Virus record (IMG/VR): IMGVR_UViG_3300045950_000294
Span: 1 to 31,406 of that record
Origin: a virus
Length of the DNA: 31,406 bases
Direction: 5' to 3' (one strand)
Shown here piece by piece: positions 5,098 through 14,547 of this stretch. The notes beneath the pieces are model-generated. The model saw only the letters and a list, made by a program, of their open reading frames with translations. It had not been told where the DNA came from and searched no databases. Numbering within the stretch: the stretch's first letter is position 1; every line of letters begins with the position of its first letter. The position numbers were made by a program, and so were the translations under genes.

Positions 5098-5328
5098 GTG
5101 AGGGAAAGCGATTACATCAACGCCTCTGAATTAGCCGTCGTGCGCGCCGCGCAGGCCGTGCTGCGGGGTGGTGGCCTCATATCCAAGTCGATCCCCGAAG
5201 ACGAACAGCGGCACGTCATGCGTTGCCTCACGACCTGGATCGCACGGCTCGAAGTCGCGATCGGAGCGAAGAGCAAAGACAGCGAGCCGGAGCTGCTCGA
5301 ATTCCCCAAGTGGCCGCGCACTTTCTGA
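5098..5328 (+). CDS. Small hypothetical protein (76 aa)
   Basis: Unrecognised soluble protein starting at GTG, with a strong Shine-Dalgarno (AGGAGGG) about ten bases upstream. It is helical with conserved-looking hydrophobic spacing (ASELAVVRAAQAVLRGGG; MRCLTTWIARLEVAIG) and an aromatic/proline tail (LLEFPKWPRTF). Its 3' end overlaps the next gene by 19 bases, so the two are probably coupled. Confidence 0.6.
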   Translation: MRESDYINASELAVVRAAQAVLRGGGLISKSIPEDEQRHVMRCLTTWIARLEVAIGAKSKDSEPELLEFPKWPRTF

Positions 5329-5504
5329 TCCACTGCCGCGACCGCGAAGGCGAGTTCCTCGTTGTGCAGCCGGTCGGGGCGGACTTTCCGGAGTACCCGG
5401 GTTTCAAGGCCGAACGGTTCGAGCGGTTCGAGACGCTCGAGGACGCGCTCGCGGAATACGACCGGCTCGTGAGGCAGCGGCCGGAGCTGGCGCGGAAGGG
5501 TTAG
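5310..5504 (+). CDS. Small hypothetical protein (64 aa)
   Basis: Unrecognised. GTG at 5310 is chosen because the protein-like sequence begins there (AAHFLIHCRDREGEFLVVQP), with beta-strand character followed by a helix (ETLEDALAEYDRLVRQRPEL). It overlaps the preceding gene by 19 bases and ends convergently on the last tail gene: its TAG and that gene's TAA share three bases at 5502-5503 and neighbours. No clear Shine-Dalgarno, as expected for a coupled gene. Confidence 0.55.
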   Translation: MAAHFLIHCRDREGEFLVVQPVGADFPEYPGFKAERFERFETLEDALAEYDRLVRQRPELARKG

Positions 5505-6196
5505 GCGACCGTCAGGTGGAACACCCGCGGGTAGCGGTGATCGCGTAGCTCGCGCCATAGCTGCAGATACTCGTTGGCCGGGATGATCGTGCGCGTTCGG
5601 CGGTAGACGGTGGCTGCGAGCGCCGCCACCTCGCCGAGTCCAAGCGCTACGAACGGGCCAAGGCCCGCGGCCGTGAAGATCCGGCCGCCGCCACCCGGTG
5701 GCAGATCGTACTCCACGCTGATCTGCAGCCGCGTCCACTCGATGTTCTGATCGCCCACGATGCCACCATTTGCGGCGCAACCGTAGCGCGACGCGAAAAC
5801 GTTTGCTCTCGTCCAAGCATTGTTCTGCCCGTCGGTCGAGAAAACCGACGTGTCGTCTGTGAAGCTCGTGTTTCCTCCAACGTTGTTCCCGTCCTTCCGC
5901 GTGCCGCCGGTAACGATGTAGGTCCTGCCACCCATCGCCCCCCCAGCCGTGTAGCGCGTCCGGTTCATCACCGACACGCTGCGGATCGTCGCTCCCTTCG
6001 GAGGCATATTGTTGTCTGAAGGCTGACCAGCAGCCGCCGAGGGAAGCGCGTCGCCGCCGGCGCGCGAGACGAGGGTCGGGTCTGAGGCGTCCTCGACATC
6101 CGTGATTGATCCGGTCCAGGCAAGCGCGTCCGACTGATACGCAGCGTCCGGGTGCGACCACGAGAGCGAGCCGGTGAGCGTCGTCGTGAACGGCAT
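5501..6196 (-). CDS. Tail-module virion protein of unknown function
   Basis: 231-aa protein at the distal end of the leftward tail operon, where fibre and tip genes usually lie. It is Gly/Thr/Asn-rich with beta-strand character typical of fibre or jelly-roll proteins (KGATIRSVSVMNRTRYTAGG). The C-terminal part is more hydrophobic (GLGPFVALGLGEVAALAATVY), then basic and aromatic. Its ATG overlaps the upstream stop (TGATG). Probable tail tip or fibre accessory; no family recognised. Confidence 0.6.
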   Translation of the reverse strand: MPFTTTLTGSLSWSHPDAAYQSDALAWTGSITDVEDASDPTLVSRAGGDALPSAAAGQPSDNNMPPKGATIRSVSVMNRTRYTAGGAMGGRTYIVTGGTRKDGNNVGGNTSFTDDTSVFSTDGQNNAWTRANVFASRYGCAANGGIVGDQNIEWTRLQISVEYDLPPGGGGRIFTAAGLGPFVALGLGEVAALAATVYRRTRTIIPANEYLQLWRELRDHRYPRVFHLTVA

Positions 6197-7302
6197 CAGT
6201 CGATCTCGGTACGTGCGACGAGGCGGTCCTGCGGGCGCCGGAACCGAATACCGTAGGCGACCACAGACAGGCCGGAACCGGCAGGGCTGCTGCCGACCTG
6301 GGAGATCTCAGAGGCGATGTAGTCCCCCTGCGCAAAGCAGCGCGACGCATAAGACGACGCGTTCGGCTCCGCGTTTCCAGACGACGCGCCGGCCACGATC
6401 TTGAAGTCCGTCGCCGCTGCGAAGAGCGACGTCGAGCCGTTCTTCTTGAGATCGAGGCGTACGTCCTGCCCGCCAGGCGCCGTGCCGATGCGCGCGCGCG
6501 CCCAGTTCACGAGGCACGGCTTGTCGACCTCGGGCCTCCAGTCTCCGATCGAGCCCGTGACCGTCGCGATCGTTCCCGGGAACCCCCATCCGAACAGCGG
6601 CCCGTCGTATTCGTCGCCCTGCATCGGATAGTCGGGCGGGATCTCGCCCGGAATGCCGGCCAGCGCATCCACGTAGAACGCGTTCGAGCCGGCGTTGCCC
6701 TCGACGCGCAGGGCTAGCTCGGTCGCTGGCGAGCCGCCCGACGCAAGCTGCCGGACCGCGTACAGGAGCTCCCAGCCGTCGGAGTCCGGACCGCCGGAGC
6801 CGGAGCCTGAGTGCCAACCGGTGAGCGTCGCGTCAACGATCGGCATCGTCGTCGTCGAGTACGTGGTGCCGACGCCATCGTAGATGCCCAGCCGGACAGC
6901 GTTCGCGGAGGACGCCTTGACCCATACGGCCGCCGCGAAGTAGCGGCCCTTGAGCCATCCGAACTTTCCGAACGACGCGGCTTGCACGAGGCGCTGCTCG
7001 AAGACGGCGACCGCGCCGCCGCCCGGCGTCACCTTGGCGCAGAACTCTCCGAACTTCTTGTTGGTGTCCGCGAGGCCGGTCCCGGCGCGCGCGATCGCTG
7101 CGCCGGCGCCGGTGAGCCGGTGGTAGGCCGGAGCCGACGTATCGCCAGCCGGCCAGATCGGATAGCCGTAGGCGTTCGCGGCCCAATTCCGGTACCAGAG
7201 CGACTTGTCGATCGCGGCCCACTGCTCCTGCATGACGGCCGCGTCGAGCGCATCGTCCGGCGCGTTCGGCTGGTTCTTTGGCTTCTTCCTGTTCCAGGCC
7301 AT
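6196..7302 (-). CDS. Tail fibre / tip protein, beta-rich
   Basis: 368-aa virion protein. A lysine/asparagine/proline-rich N-terminus (MAWNRKKPKNQPN) is followed by a region resembling carbohydrate-binding jelly-roll folds (GRYFAAAVWVKASSANAVRLG; TELALRVEGNAGSNAFYVDAL). It lies just downstream of the large tail hub/fibre gene with a 10-base gap and upstream of the 231-aa protein, with which it overlaps. A role in host surface binding is inferred from fold-like patterns and position only. Confidence 0.6.
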   Translation of the reverse strand: MAWNRKKPKNQPNAPDDALDAAVMQEQWAAIDKSLWYRNWAANAYGYPIWPAGDTSAPAYHRLTGAGAAIARAGTGLADTNKKFGEFCAKVTPGGGAVAVFEQRLVQAASFGKFGWLKGRYFAAAVWVKASSANAVRLGIYDGVGTTYSTTTMPIVDATLTGWHSGSGSGGPDSDGWELLYAVRQLASGGSPATELALRVEGNAGSNAFYVDALAGIPGEIPPDYPMQGDEYDGPLFGWGFPGTIATVTGSIGDWRPEVDKPCLVNWARARIGTAPGGQDVRLDLKKNGSTSLFAAATDFKIVAGASSGNAEPNASSYASRCFAQGDYIASEISQVGSSPAGSGLSVVAYGIRFRRPQDRLVARTEID

Positions 7303-7312
7303 CGCAGTTCTC

Positions 7313-10090
7313 CTACAGCGTGACGTCCTTCACAAGGCGCGCGCCCATGCGCCCCGAGGGCGCGTCGTGCTCGAGTTCGAGGATCCGGAACACGGTCGAG
7401 GTGTACGCCCGGTCCGTGTTGAAAGTCGATCGTGATCGCGTCACGCGGATCTTCTGGCCCGGGCGGGACGACGTGAGCAGGCCGAGGCAGCTCGCCTGCA
7501 GCCGGATCGGATTCGCCTTGGTGAGCGTGGCGCAGTCGTTCGCGCGCGCCTGAGCGTCTTCCGAGTTCACGAGGTACGTCTCGAAGTCGCGCGGGTCCGG
7601 GCGCTGGAAGCGGATCTCGGCTTCGGCCACATCTGCGGTCCGCTCACGAAAGATGCCCGAGCTCGGGTCCTGGTCGTAGCGGATCCGGATCGACGCATAG
7701 ACGTCGACGACGTCGCGGCCCTCGGTCGGCAGCTCGAGGAAGTCGAAGTCTCGGATGTGCGGCGCGTTCGACGCCGGAGCGTCGTTGCTGTACGGGTCGA
7801 AGTAGATCGTCCCGTCGCCGTCGATCACGATGTCGGCCAGGCAGGAAATCTCGATCCGGTCGAGGATGTCTTTCGTGCTCGGCCGGTTGTCGTCGCTGCC
7901 GCCGCCGACGTAGATCCAGATCCCGAGGGCCTCCGGCGCCGTCGTGCGCGCCGCGGCGAAGGTCGTCGAGTCGACCTTGCTGAGTGGCTGTCCCATGAAG
8001 CGGCGCCAGATGAAGCGCACGATGTCGGGGCCCTTCTCGATCAGCGCGTTCGCCGAGCCGGTGTACGTGCCGGACGCGTCGTCCTTGTAACCCTTCGCGT
8101 TGCAGCGGATCACGTGGTTCGCCTCGGGATCCGTGTACACCGCCTCGTCTGCGGTATGCGTGAGCTGGTTCGGCGTGTCGGCGGAGCCCGTAAACCCGAG
8201 CGTCGCGAAGACGGTGCGGTCCTTGTTCGCACCCGTGCTGAGCAGCAGTTGCGCCGTTCCGGAGGATCTTGAGATCGTGAACTTGTGCGTCGTCTCCGAA
8301 TACGTCACGGTCCAGCCGGACGAGACCGCGTTCATCTGCGTCTGGATGTGGGTCGCGAGACCGGCGCCCGTGTACAGCCCCGGCGTCAAGCTGGCGACGC
8401 GCGTCGAGCCGTCGCTGAAGTCGAGCCGGTCGTTGCCGCGCACGGCGCCGAGGCGCTGCCGGTCGAGCACGTCGACGCCGGCCAGGATCTGGAACGGCCC
8501 GACGTCGCGCAGGATCGTGATCCGCCCGTTCGCGAGATCGGCCGAGTAATCGGTGCCGGCGACGAGCGTGATGCGGCGATCGCTCAGCTTCTGGTCGGCG
8601 CTCTCCTTGTCGGTGTAGGCGTATACCGCGTCGACGGCCTTGATGCCCGAGGACCAGAACGAGCAGTCCGCGAGCTCGTAGATCCCGTAGTCGCCCGACT
8701 TGTCGACGCGGATCGGCGGGATGTTGGTCTTCGTTCCGAAGAACAGAGGTCGCCGCGCGCCCTCGGCCGCCGGGTCGAGCTGCGGGAAGCCGTACTGGGT
8801 GTTGTACGCGTTCGGCGGCAGCTTGCGGTGAATCAGGCCGCGCACGTCCTCGAGCTGCAGCGAGAGCGCCACGTCGGTCGCGGCCGCAGCTCGGTTCGAG
8901 CCCTCGAACGTCTGGCGCCAGTTCTCGCGCGGGATCTCCTCGGACGAGGAGAATGCGCCTGACACGAACACCTGGGCGCGCCGGCCGGCCCAATCGAGAT
9001 CGGAGCCGGCGATCCCGAGCCAGGCGTCGCCGTTCAGCACCTCGATAGCACCGGAACCGATACGCTGCCCGCCGAAGAAGATGTCGTTCTTCCCGGCCGC
9101 GAACGCCTGCACGCCAGAGGCCGTCAGCCTTGGCTCGAAGTACTCGTAGCGATAGATGCGCTGCAGCTTGACGTCGTCGAGGTCGAGCGTCGCGTTCACC
9201 CCGGAGTCGCAGGCCAGGCGCAGCTTGATGAGCGTGGTCGCTCCGAAAGCGAGGAAGTCGAACGAAAACCGCCGCCATTCGCCTGCGGAGGCCGCCAAGG
9301 CAACTTCTCCGGAGGCGTCGTGGTTGCGGCCGTCGTCGTAGAGAAAGTCGCTTGTGGCGCCCACCAGGAGCTTGGCGCTGGCTCCTGACATTACGCTCAA
9401 CCGATAGGCGCCCGACAGCCGGTAGCGCGCCCCCGAGACGGTGGCCGGCGTCCGGTGCAGCTCGCCGTACGTCACGCCGGAACCGGTGATGCGCGCCGCC
9501 TTCGAGCCGTGCCGCGGGTCGGCCGTCAACTCGGCGACGCTATAGGAGCCAGAGTTCGCGAAGGTCCAGCCCACGGGCACGCCGGCGGACCAGCTTTCGA
9601 AGCCGCCCTGGCCGGAGAGCTTGTCGGGCCCGAGGCAGGGATGCACGGCTCCGCGCGTGCCCACGTAGAGCCCGAACGCCGCAATCACTTTGGTCAGGCG
9701 CGGGTCAGAGCCGTCCTCGAGGTGGAGGTAGAGGAATGGGAACTGGCCCCACTTCGTGACGCCGTCCCCCCACTTCGTGACGCCGTCCCCCCAACGCACC
9801 GTGCTCGTCGTCACGTCCGGGTCGTAGTAGTAGCTCCCCGCGGTCGAGACGACATCGGCGATCGACTCGACGCGCGTGAGCCCAGCGTCCAACAGGCTCC
9901 GCACTTCGAGGATGTCGAGGTTTCGGCCGTCGTGGCGGAAGTAGAGTGGCGTCTGGTAGGCGTTCCCCGAGTAGCGCGACCACGACGTGATTAGCTTGCC
10001 GGGAAGGAGCACGGCCCAGGTGTCGCGGCGCACCAGGCGGTCTTCCATGAGCGCGATGTAATCGCGCCCGCCGGAGACGAGCGCGGTCAA
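7313..10090 (-). CDS. Large tail tip / baseplate-hub-like protein with carbohydrate-binding-like domain
   Basis: 925-aa protein downstream of the tape-measure and 367-aa tail genes, the slot of hub or central-fibre proteins. Residues 100-115 hold a seven-residue repeat (WGDGVTK twice). Residues about 163-312 resemble a CBM_4_9-type jelly roll (GFESWSAGVPVGWTF, later LDLDDVKLQRI). Residues 552-652 carry a domain also found in the neighbouring 367-aa protein (NDRLDF, Y-TG-LAT, HKFTIS, LGF). The C-terminal 180 residues look like a hub-type beta domain. It ends one base before the upstream gene. Adhesion is likely; hub assignment is inferred from position. Confidence 0.72.
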   Translation of the reverse strand: MTALVSGGRDYIALMEDRLVRRDTWAVLLPGKLITSWSRYSGNAYQTPLYFRHDGRNLDILEVRSLLDAGLTRVESIADVVSTAGSYYYDPDVTTSTVRWGDGVTKWGDGVTKWGQFPFLYLHLEDGSDPRLTKVIAAFGLYVGTRGAVHPCLGPDKLSGQGGFESWSAGVPVGWTFANSGSYSVAELTADPRHGSKAARITGSGVTYGELHRTPATVSGARYRLSGAYRLSVMSGASAKLLVGATSDFLYDDGRNHDASGEVALAASAGEWRRFSFDFLAFGATTLIKLRLACDSGVNATLDLDDVKLQRIYRYEYFEPRLTASGVQAFAAGKNDIFFGGQRIGSGAIEVLNGDAWLGIAGSDLDWAGRRAQVFVSGAFSSSEEIPRENWRQTFEGSNRAAAATDVALSLQLEDVRGLIHRKLPPNAYNTQYGFPQLDPAAEGARRPLFFGTKTNIPPIRVDKSGDYGIYELADCSFWSSGIKAVDAVYAYTDKESADQKLSDRRITLVAGTDYSADLANGRITILRDVGPFQILAGVDVLDRQRLGAVRGNDRLDFSDGSTRVASLTPGLYTGAGLATHIQTQMNAVSSGWTVTYSETTHKFTISRSSGTAQLLLSTGANKDRTVFATLGFTGSADTPNQLTHTADEAVYTDPEANHVIRCNAKGYKDDASGTYTGSANALIEKGPDIVRFIWRRFMGQPLSKVDSTTFAAARTTAPEALGIWIYVGGGSDDNRPSTKDILDRIEISCLADIVIDGDGTIYFDPYSNDAPASNAPHIRDFDFLELPTEGRDVVDVYASIRIRYDQDPSSGIFRERTADVAEAEIRFQRPDPRDFETYLVNSEDAQARANDCATLTKANPIRLQASCLGLLTSSRPGQKIRVTRSRSTFNTDRAYTSTVFRILELEHDAPSGRMGARLVKDVTL
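9747..9788 (-). repeat. Two perfect tandem 21-bp units inside the tail hub gene
   Basis: Two identical 21-bp units (9747-9767 and 9768-9788) plus a partial third, encoding the heptad WGDGVTK twice. Being a multiple of three, changes in copy number would keep the frame. Confidence 0.85.
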
Positions 10091-11194
10091 CTACACTGCC
10101 TCCACGATCGGCAGCGACACCGTCCAGTAGTTCCCGGTTGGACTCGGCCCGATCTCCTGAACGGTCATCGGCGCCGAACGGGCGACGTACACCGTGGAGC
10201 CGGTGAGATCGTTCGTGGCATCAAGGGCGATGAAGAAGCACGTGCCCATCGGTGCCGCATCCTTGAGGGCCTCGAGGATGTCCTTGTCGGCGTCGACGAT
10301 CTCTGTCCACTCCAGCGTCCACGCCCGCGGCTGCGAGTTCGTCAACCCGAAGATCGTGCCGTTGAAGGCGCGCGCGAGCTGGGAGAGGTCTTGGTGCTCC
10401 TTGGTGTAGCCGGTGCTGTACGTCACGCTCGGCTCCTCGTCCGTGCCGGCGTACCAAAGACCCAGCTCCACGTAGCCGGCCGTGTTCTGGACATCGTCCA
10501 GGACGAGCCGCCAATAGCGCAGCGTGGCCGAGGGCGACAGCGTGGCGATCCGCGGGCCCGTTCCACTGCCGGACAGCGTCGTCGTCGAGCTGGGGCTCGT
10601 CCAGGCGTCGGAGGCGTTTCCCTGCAGGGTGACGACGGCCGTCGACGAGAGGTTGTGGCTGTGCGCGATTCCGGCCTCGACGGACAGAGCCGAGCCGAGA
10701 TCGGCCTTGAGCCAGTGCCGGCTCTGGTAGACGGCCGTGCCACCCGTGTGCGATGTGGCGGAGCTGGTGTCCGCGACGGCGAATCCGAGATCCTTTGCTG
10801 GGCTTGCGGTCGGGTTCGCCCCGGTCCCGAAGAGCAGCGTGAAGGCGAGGTCCGAACTGATCGTGAACTTCTTCGTGCTGGTGCTGTACGAGCATGCCCA
10901 GACGGGCGTGGCATCGGCCGCCTCGAGCGCGGTGACGATCGCCGTCGCGAGCGCAGCGCCGGTCGCGTACGTGGCGGCCGCGATCGTCGCGACCTTCACG
11001 CCGCCGCGGTTGAAGTCGATCTTGTCGTTGAAGCCGGCGACGACCGTCCAGCCCGTCTTCGTGCGCCAGCGCTTTGTAGGGATCTGGTCCTTGATCCAGA
11101 CCGCAGGGAGACTCGACTCCTCCGACGAGGCGGTGATCGACGTGGCCGCGGCTTTGATCCGGTTCGTGTGGTAGAGGCGCGCCTTGGCAGCCAT
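10091..11194 (-). CDS. Tail protein downstream of the tape measure (distal-tail-like)
   Basis: 367-aa protein directly after the tape-measure gene, where distal tail (Dit-like) proteins lie. Residues 54-157 hold the domain shared with the 925-aa neighbour (NDKIDF, ATYATGAALATAI, KKFTIS, GTGAN, LGF). Residues 160-270 look like a discoidin-like beta domain (HWLKADLGSALSVEAG; RYWRLVLDDVQNTAGYVELG). The C-terminal 90 residues are a separate beta domain (WTLEWTEIVDADKDILEAL). The gap to the tape-measure stop is six bases. Dit role inferred from position. Confidence 0.65.
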   Translation of the reverse strand: MAAKARLYHTNRIKAAATSITASSEESSLPAVWIKDQIPTKRWRTKTGWTVVAGFNDKIDFNRGGVKVATIAAATYATGAALATAIVTALEAADATPVWACSYSTSTKKFTISSDLAFTLLFGTGANPTASPAKDLGFAVADTSSATSHTGGTAVYQSRHWLKADLGSALSVEAGIAHSHNLSSTAVVTLQGNASDAWTSPSSTTTLSGSGTGPRIATLSPSATLRYWRLVLDDVQNTAGYVELGLWYAGTDEEPSVTYSTGYTKEHQDLSQLARAFNGTIFGLTNSQPRAWTLEWTEIVDADKDILEALKDAAPMGTCFFIALDATNDLTGSTVYVARSAPMTVQEIGPSPTGNYWTVSLPIVEAV

Positions 11195-11200
11195 TTCGAT

Positions 11201-14200
11201 CTAGAACCCTGACGCCGTAACGGCCGATGGATGGACACGGAGGTCGCCGCGGCGCGTCAACTCACCGAGTACTCGCCCGACCTTGACGCCATCGAGGTAG
11301 ACGTCGCCACCCGGCCTGGCAGCGGCCACGGCGGCCGCGACCTTCGCGGCGATCATGTCGCCCAGGGTCCCGAATAGTGCGGTCACCGGAGCCGCGACTT
11401 CCGCGCTGTTCGCCTCGCCCAGCACAACCGGCGTCCCGCGGCCGGGGCGCGGAGGTACGACGATGCCCGTTGCTGCGCGCGGCATCGACCACCATGCCGG
11501 CGCGACGATCCCGCCGTGCGCGAGGCCGGGCGTGCTACCTGTGTCGGTACCACCAGGATTGGTCCACCACCAACCGCTCGTGTCCGGTGGCGTCACCGGG
11601 AACTCGATCGGGATGCGCACGCCCCGGGGCAGCTCGAGCAGGGCATCGGTTACGTCCTTCGCCGCGCCTTCCGCGGCGCCCTTCCACTGCGCCATCGACC
11701 CGCCGATGTCGGCCGAGATCGCGTCGAAGGTGGTCTTGGCGGCGTGGCCCATGCCCTGGAATTCCTTTTGGATCTCGCCGCCGAACGTGTGCGCCTCGTT
11801 GACCGTGGCCGTAAACGTTTGCGACGCGCTCACGCCGAAGGTGCGCATGTCCTCCGGCAGCTTCGCCCCGAGTGCGTCGCCGATCGCGAGGAGCACGGTG
11901 AGGATCTGCTCGTTCACGCTGCGGAATTGGTTGCCGACGATCCCTTGCTCCTCAGCCATCGCGATCAGCGAGTTCGTGGCCTCGTCGGTGCTGGCGCCGA
12001 ACTTCTGCTGGTTTTCCCACAGCGCCTGAAGCGTGGGCTGCATCATCGCCAGCGCCTTGTTGGTGTCGCCGCCAGCGCCCAGGATCTGATTGAACTGGGA
12101 TACCGCGTCCTGACCGAAGGCGACGAACAAGTCCTTCGTGATCGCGTTGGCGTCGCCCAAGCCACTCATGAGCTGCTGCAGCCCGCTGATCTGCTGGCCG
12201 AGCGCCTCGTTGTTCACGAGAATCTCGCGCATGCCCATGAGCTGCCGGAGTGATACCGAGCCCTCGATCCCGAGCTCCTCCTGCTTCGCGATGATGTCGT
12301 CCAGTGATGGGCCGAGCTGATTCAGGGCGCCGATAACGTCGCCGGTCTCTTTGACCATGCCGGCGAAGATCGCCACCGCGTACTGGCCCGCGTTCTTGAC
12401 GTCGCCGCCGCCCTTCGTGAACAGCTCCAAGCCGCCGCTTGCCTTGCCAAGACCCTCGAGCGTTTTCTTCTGCTCTCGCGCGGCGCGCTCCAGATCCTCG
12501 AAGATGCGCTTCGCCTCCTCGGGCTTCTTCGTGGTGAACGCGCGCTCGATATCGACGCCGAGCTGGCGGGCGGTCTTTCGCAGCTGCTCCATCGAGCCAT
12601 GCGCCTCGACCATCTGCTTGCGCAGCGCCTCGAGTTCCTTGCGCTCCTTCGCCCCCTTTCCAAGGAAGCCGAGCAGGCCGCCGGCCACGGCTCCGATCGC
12701 CGTGCCCCACGGACCAAACGCGGAACCGAACGCCGCACCGCCGGCGGCGCCGCCCAGGATCGAGCCTCCTTCGTAGGCGCTCGCGGCGACGCCGATGCCA
12801 GCCAGGCCGATCTGAGCTTTCTCGCCTCCCTTAAGCTTTCCGAACGAACGCCCGTCCATCAGCTCCTTGATCTGCTTTGCGAGGGAGAGTCCCTGCGCTG
12901 CCTGGATCGTCATCTGCGACAGCGCCGATGTCGCCGCGATTCCGAGCGCCTGCCAGGCGTGCGCGAGGTCCTGGAGCGACCGTGACCAGTCGATCGAGCG
13001 TTTGCGAGATTCCTCCAGCCAGGCCAACCAGTCGTCCGGAGTCATCCCCGACGGCACGTTGTCGAGCGGCGGACGCTTGTCTCGCGGGTCGGCCGGTGCT
13101 AGGCCCGAGATCGGCCGACTGGCGGTGATCGTGACGACGCCGTTGACATCGTTCCAGGCGTCAACGAACTGTTGCGCCGCGGCTTCGCCCTCCTCGCCGA
13201 ACTCCTTGAGCTTGGCGATCAGGACTGGCAGCTCCTTGTGCGAGATGTTCTGAATGTCCCTGGAGATCACGTCCCAGAAGGCAGTCAGCCGCTTTGTTCG
13301 CTCCTCCTGCAGCCCGGAGCCGAATAGCTTGGCGAACTCATCGCGGAGCTTCTTCAGCTCCTCGGCATGCTTGCGCGCAGCCTCCGCGGCCTCGCGCGAT
13401 GCACGCGCGCCCTGCGTCGTCTTGTTCGCGAACTCAAGCGTCTTGCCAGCACTCTTGGCTGCGGCGTCCCCGCTCTCCCGTATCGCAACAGCTTGCTTCC
13501 GCAGTTCGGCCGCGAAGTTCGCGAGATCCTTCTTGTCGCTCCCAGCGATGCCCAGCATGGAGGCGAGCCCCAGCAGTGGGCCGGCCTTCTGATTGGCGAG
13601 GAAGCCGCCGATCTTCCCGCCGACGATGTCCGCCATCGTCTCCAGCCAGCGTGCGCGGAACTCCGAAAGCGCAACGATGGCGTCGTCGCTGAGCACCCGA
13701 GCCAGGCTTCGGACCCAGCCAGTTGCCAATGAGAACGGTCTCTCGCCGCCGAGCAGTTCGCCGAGCAGTTTCCCGAAGCCTTCTTTCGCTTCGCCGATCT
13801 GGTTCTGGAGTTGGGCGAGCTGGCCGGAGTATGAGGCGGTCGCGGCCTGGGCCGACCCGCTGAAACGCTGGTCGATCTGTTGCAGCGCGCTCTCGAACTT
13901 CTCGGCGTCCGAGGCGCCCTGGCGAAACTGGAAGCCCTGCTTCTGGAGCCCCGTGACGCTGCCGGCCGACGCCTTCCCCAGCAACTGAAACGCGGCCTGT
14001 AGCTCAGTCCCGGTCGCTGCGGCGTAGTTCAGCGCCGCTTTCGTCGTTCGCTTGATTTCCGTCTCGCTCAGGTCGAACGTCGCGAGCAGCGCCTCGCCCG
14101 AGAGGATCGCATCATCGGAGTAGATCGTGATGTCCTGCAGCTCGGCGGCGTAGTCCTGGAGCGCCCGGCTCGTTTCCTTGCTGTATCGACCCTGATTCGC

Positions 14201-14479
14201 CAGCGCCAGGTTGAGCTTGTTTACGGCCGCCTCTTGCGCTGCCTGCTCCTTTAGCGAGTCGCTGACGAGCTTGATCGCGACGCCGGCCGAGAGCAGGCCC
14301 TTCGCCCAATGCTCGACGTCCCGGAGCATTCCCTTGAGCTGGTCGGTGGACTTCTTCTGCTCTTCCCGGACGCGCTTCTGCTCCTCGCGGAGATCCTTGA
14401 GTTGGCCCTCGATCGCCTTCAGCGCAGCGGTCGCCTCACCGAGCTGCGCCTTGATGAGGATCTCGAGCTGGGCCGTCAT
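11201..14479 (-). CDS. Tail tape measure protein
   Basis: 1092-aa protein that sets tail length and helps DNA delivery. The N-terminus is coiled coil (LKDLREEQKRVREEQKKS, residues about 27-45). Long helical stretches follow (TQGARASREAAEAARKHAE), and residues about 550-613 form a Gly/Ala-rich hydrophobic region (GGAAGGAAFGSAFG; GAVAGGLLGFLGKG) typical of tape-measure membrane segments. At the usual 0.15 nm per residue the tail would be about 160 nm. In most siphoviruses the chaperone G/GT genes lie directly upstream; here a plus-strand insert separates them. Confidence 0.92.
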   Translation of the reverse strand: MTAQLEILIKAQLGEATAALKAIEGQLKDLREEQKRVREEQKKSTDQLKGMLRDVEHWAKGLLSAGVAIKLVSDSLKEQAAQEAAVNKLNLALANQGRYSKETSRALQDYAAELQDITIYSDDAILSGEALLATFDLSETEIKRTTKAALNYAAATGTELQAAFQLLGKASAGSVTGLQKQGFQFRQGASDAEKFESALQQIDQRFSGSAQAATASYSGQLAQLQNQIGEAKEGFGKLLGELLGGERPFSLATGWVRSLARVLSDDAIVALSEFRARWLETMADIVGGKIGGFLANQKAGPLLGLASMLGIAGSDKKDLANFAAELRKQAVAIRESGDAAAKSAGKTLEFANKTTQGARASREAAEAARKHAEELKKLRDEFAKLFGSGLQEERTKRLTAFWDVISRDIQNISHKELPVLIAKLKEFGEEGEAAAQQFVDAWNDVNGVVTITASRPISGLAPADPRDKRPPLDNVPSGMTPDDWLAWLEESRKRSIDWSRSLQDLAHAWQALGIAATSALSQMTIQAAQGLSLAKQIKELMDGRSFGKLKGGEKAQIGLAGIGVAASAYEGGSILGGAAGGAAFGSAFGPWGTAIGAVAGGLLGFLGKGAKERKELEALRKQMVEAHGSMEQLRKTARQLGVDIERAFTTKKPEEAKRIFEDLERAAREQKKTLEGLGKASGGLELFTKGGGDVKNAGQYAVAIFAGMVKETGDVIGALNQLGPSLDDIIAKQEELGIEGSVSLRQLMGMREILVNNEALGQQISGLQQLMSGLGDANAITKDLFVAFGQDAVSQFNQILGAGGDTNKALAMMQPTLQALWENQQKFGASTDEATNSLIAMAEEQGIVGNQFRSVNEQILTVLLAIGDALGAKLPEDMRTFGVSASQTFTATVNEAHTFGGEIQKEFQGMGHAAKTTFDAISADIGGSMAQWKGAAEGAAKDVTDALLELPRGVRIPIEFPVTPPDTSGWWWTNPGGTDTGSTPGLAHGGIVAPAWWSMPRAATGIVVPPRPGRGTPVVLGEANSAEVAAPVTALFGTLGDMIAAKVAAAVAAARPGGDVYLDGVKVGRVLGELTRRGDLRVHPSAVTASGF

Positions 14480-14547
14480 GCCGCCCTCGCTTGACGCCGG
14501 CTCGCGCGCAGGCGTAGCGTCTCGGAACTGCTCAGTTGGAGGCTGCT

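Noticed and set aside
7644-9278. 544-aa minus-strand frame within the tail hub gene
   Set aside because: Shifted frame of the 925-aa tail protein; Arg-rich low complexity.
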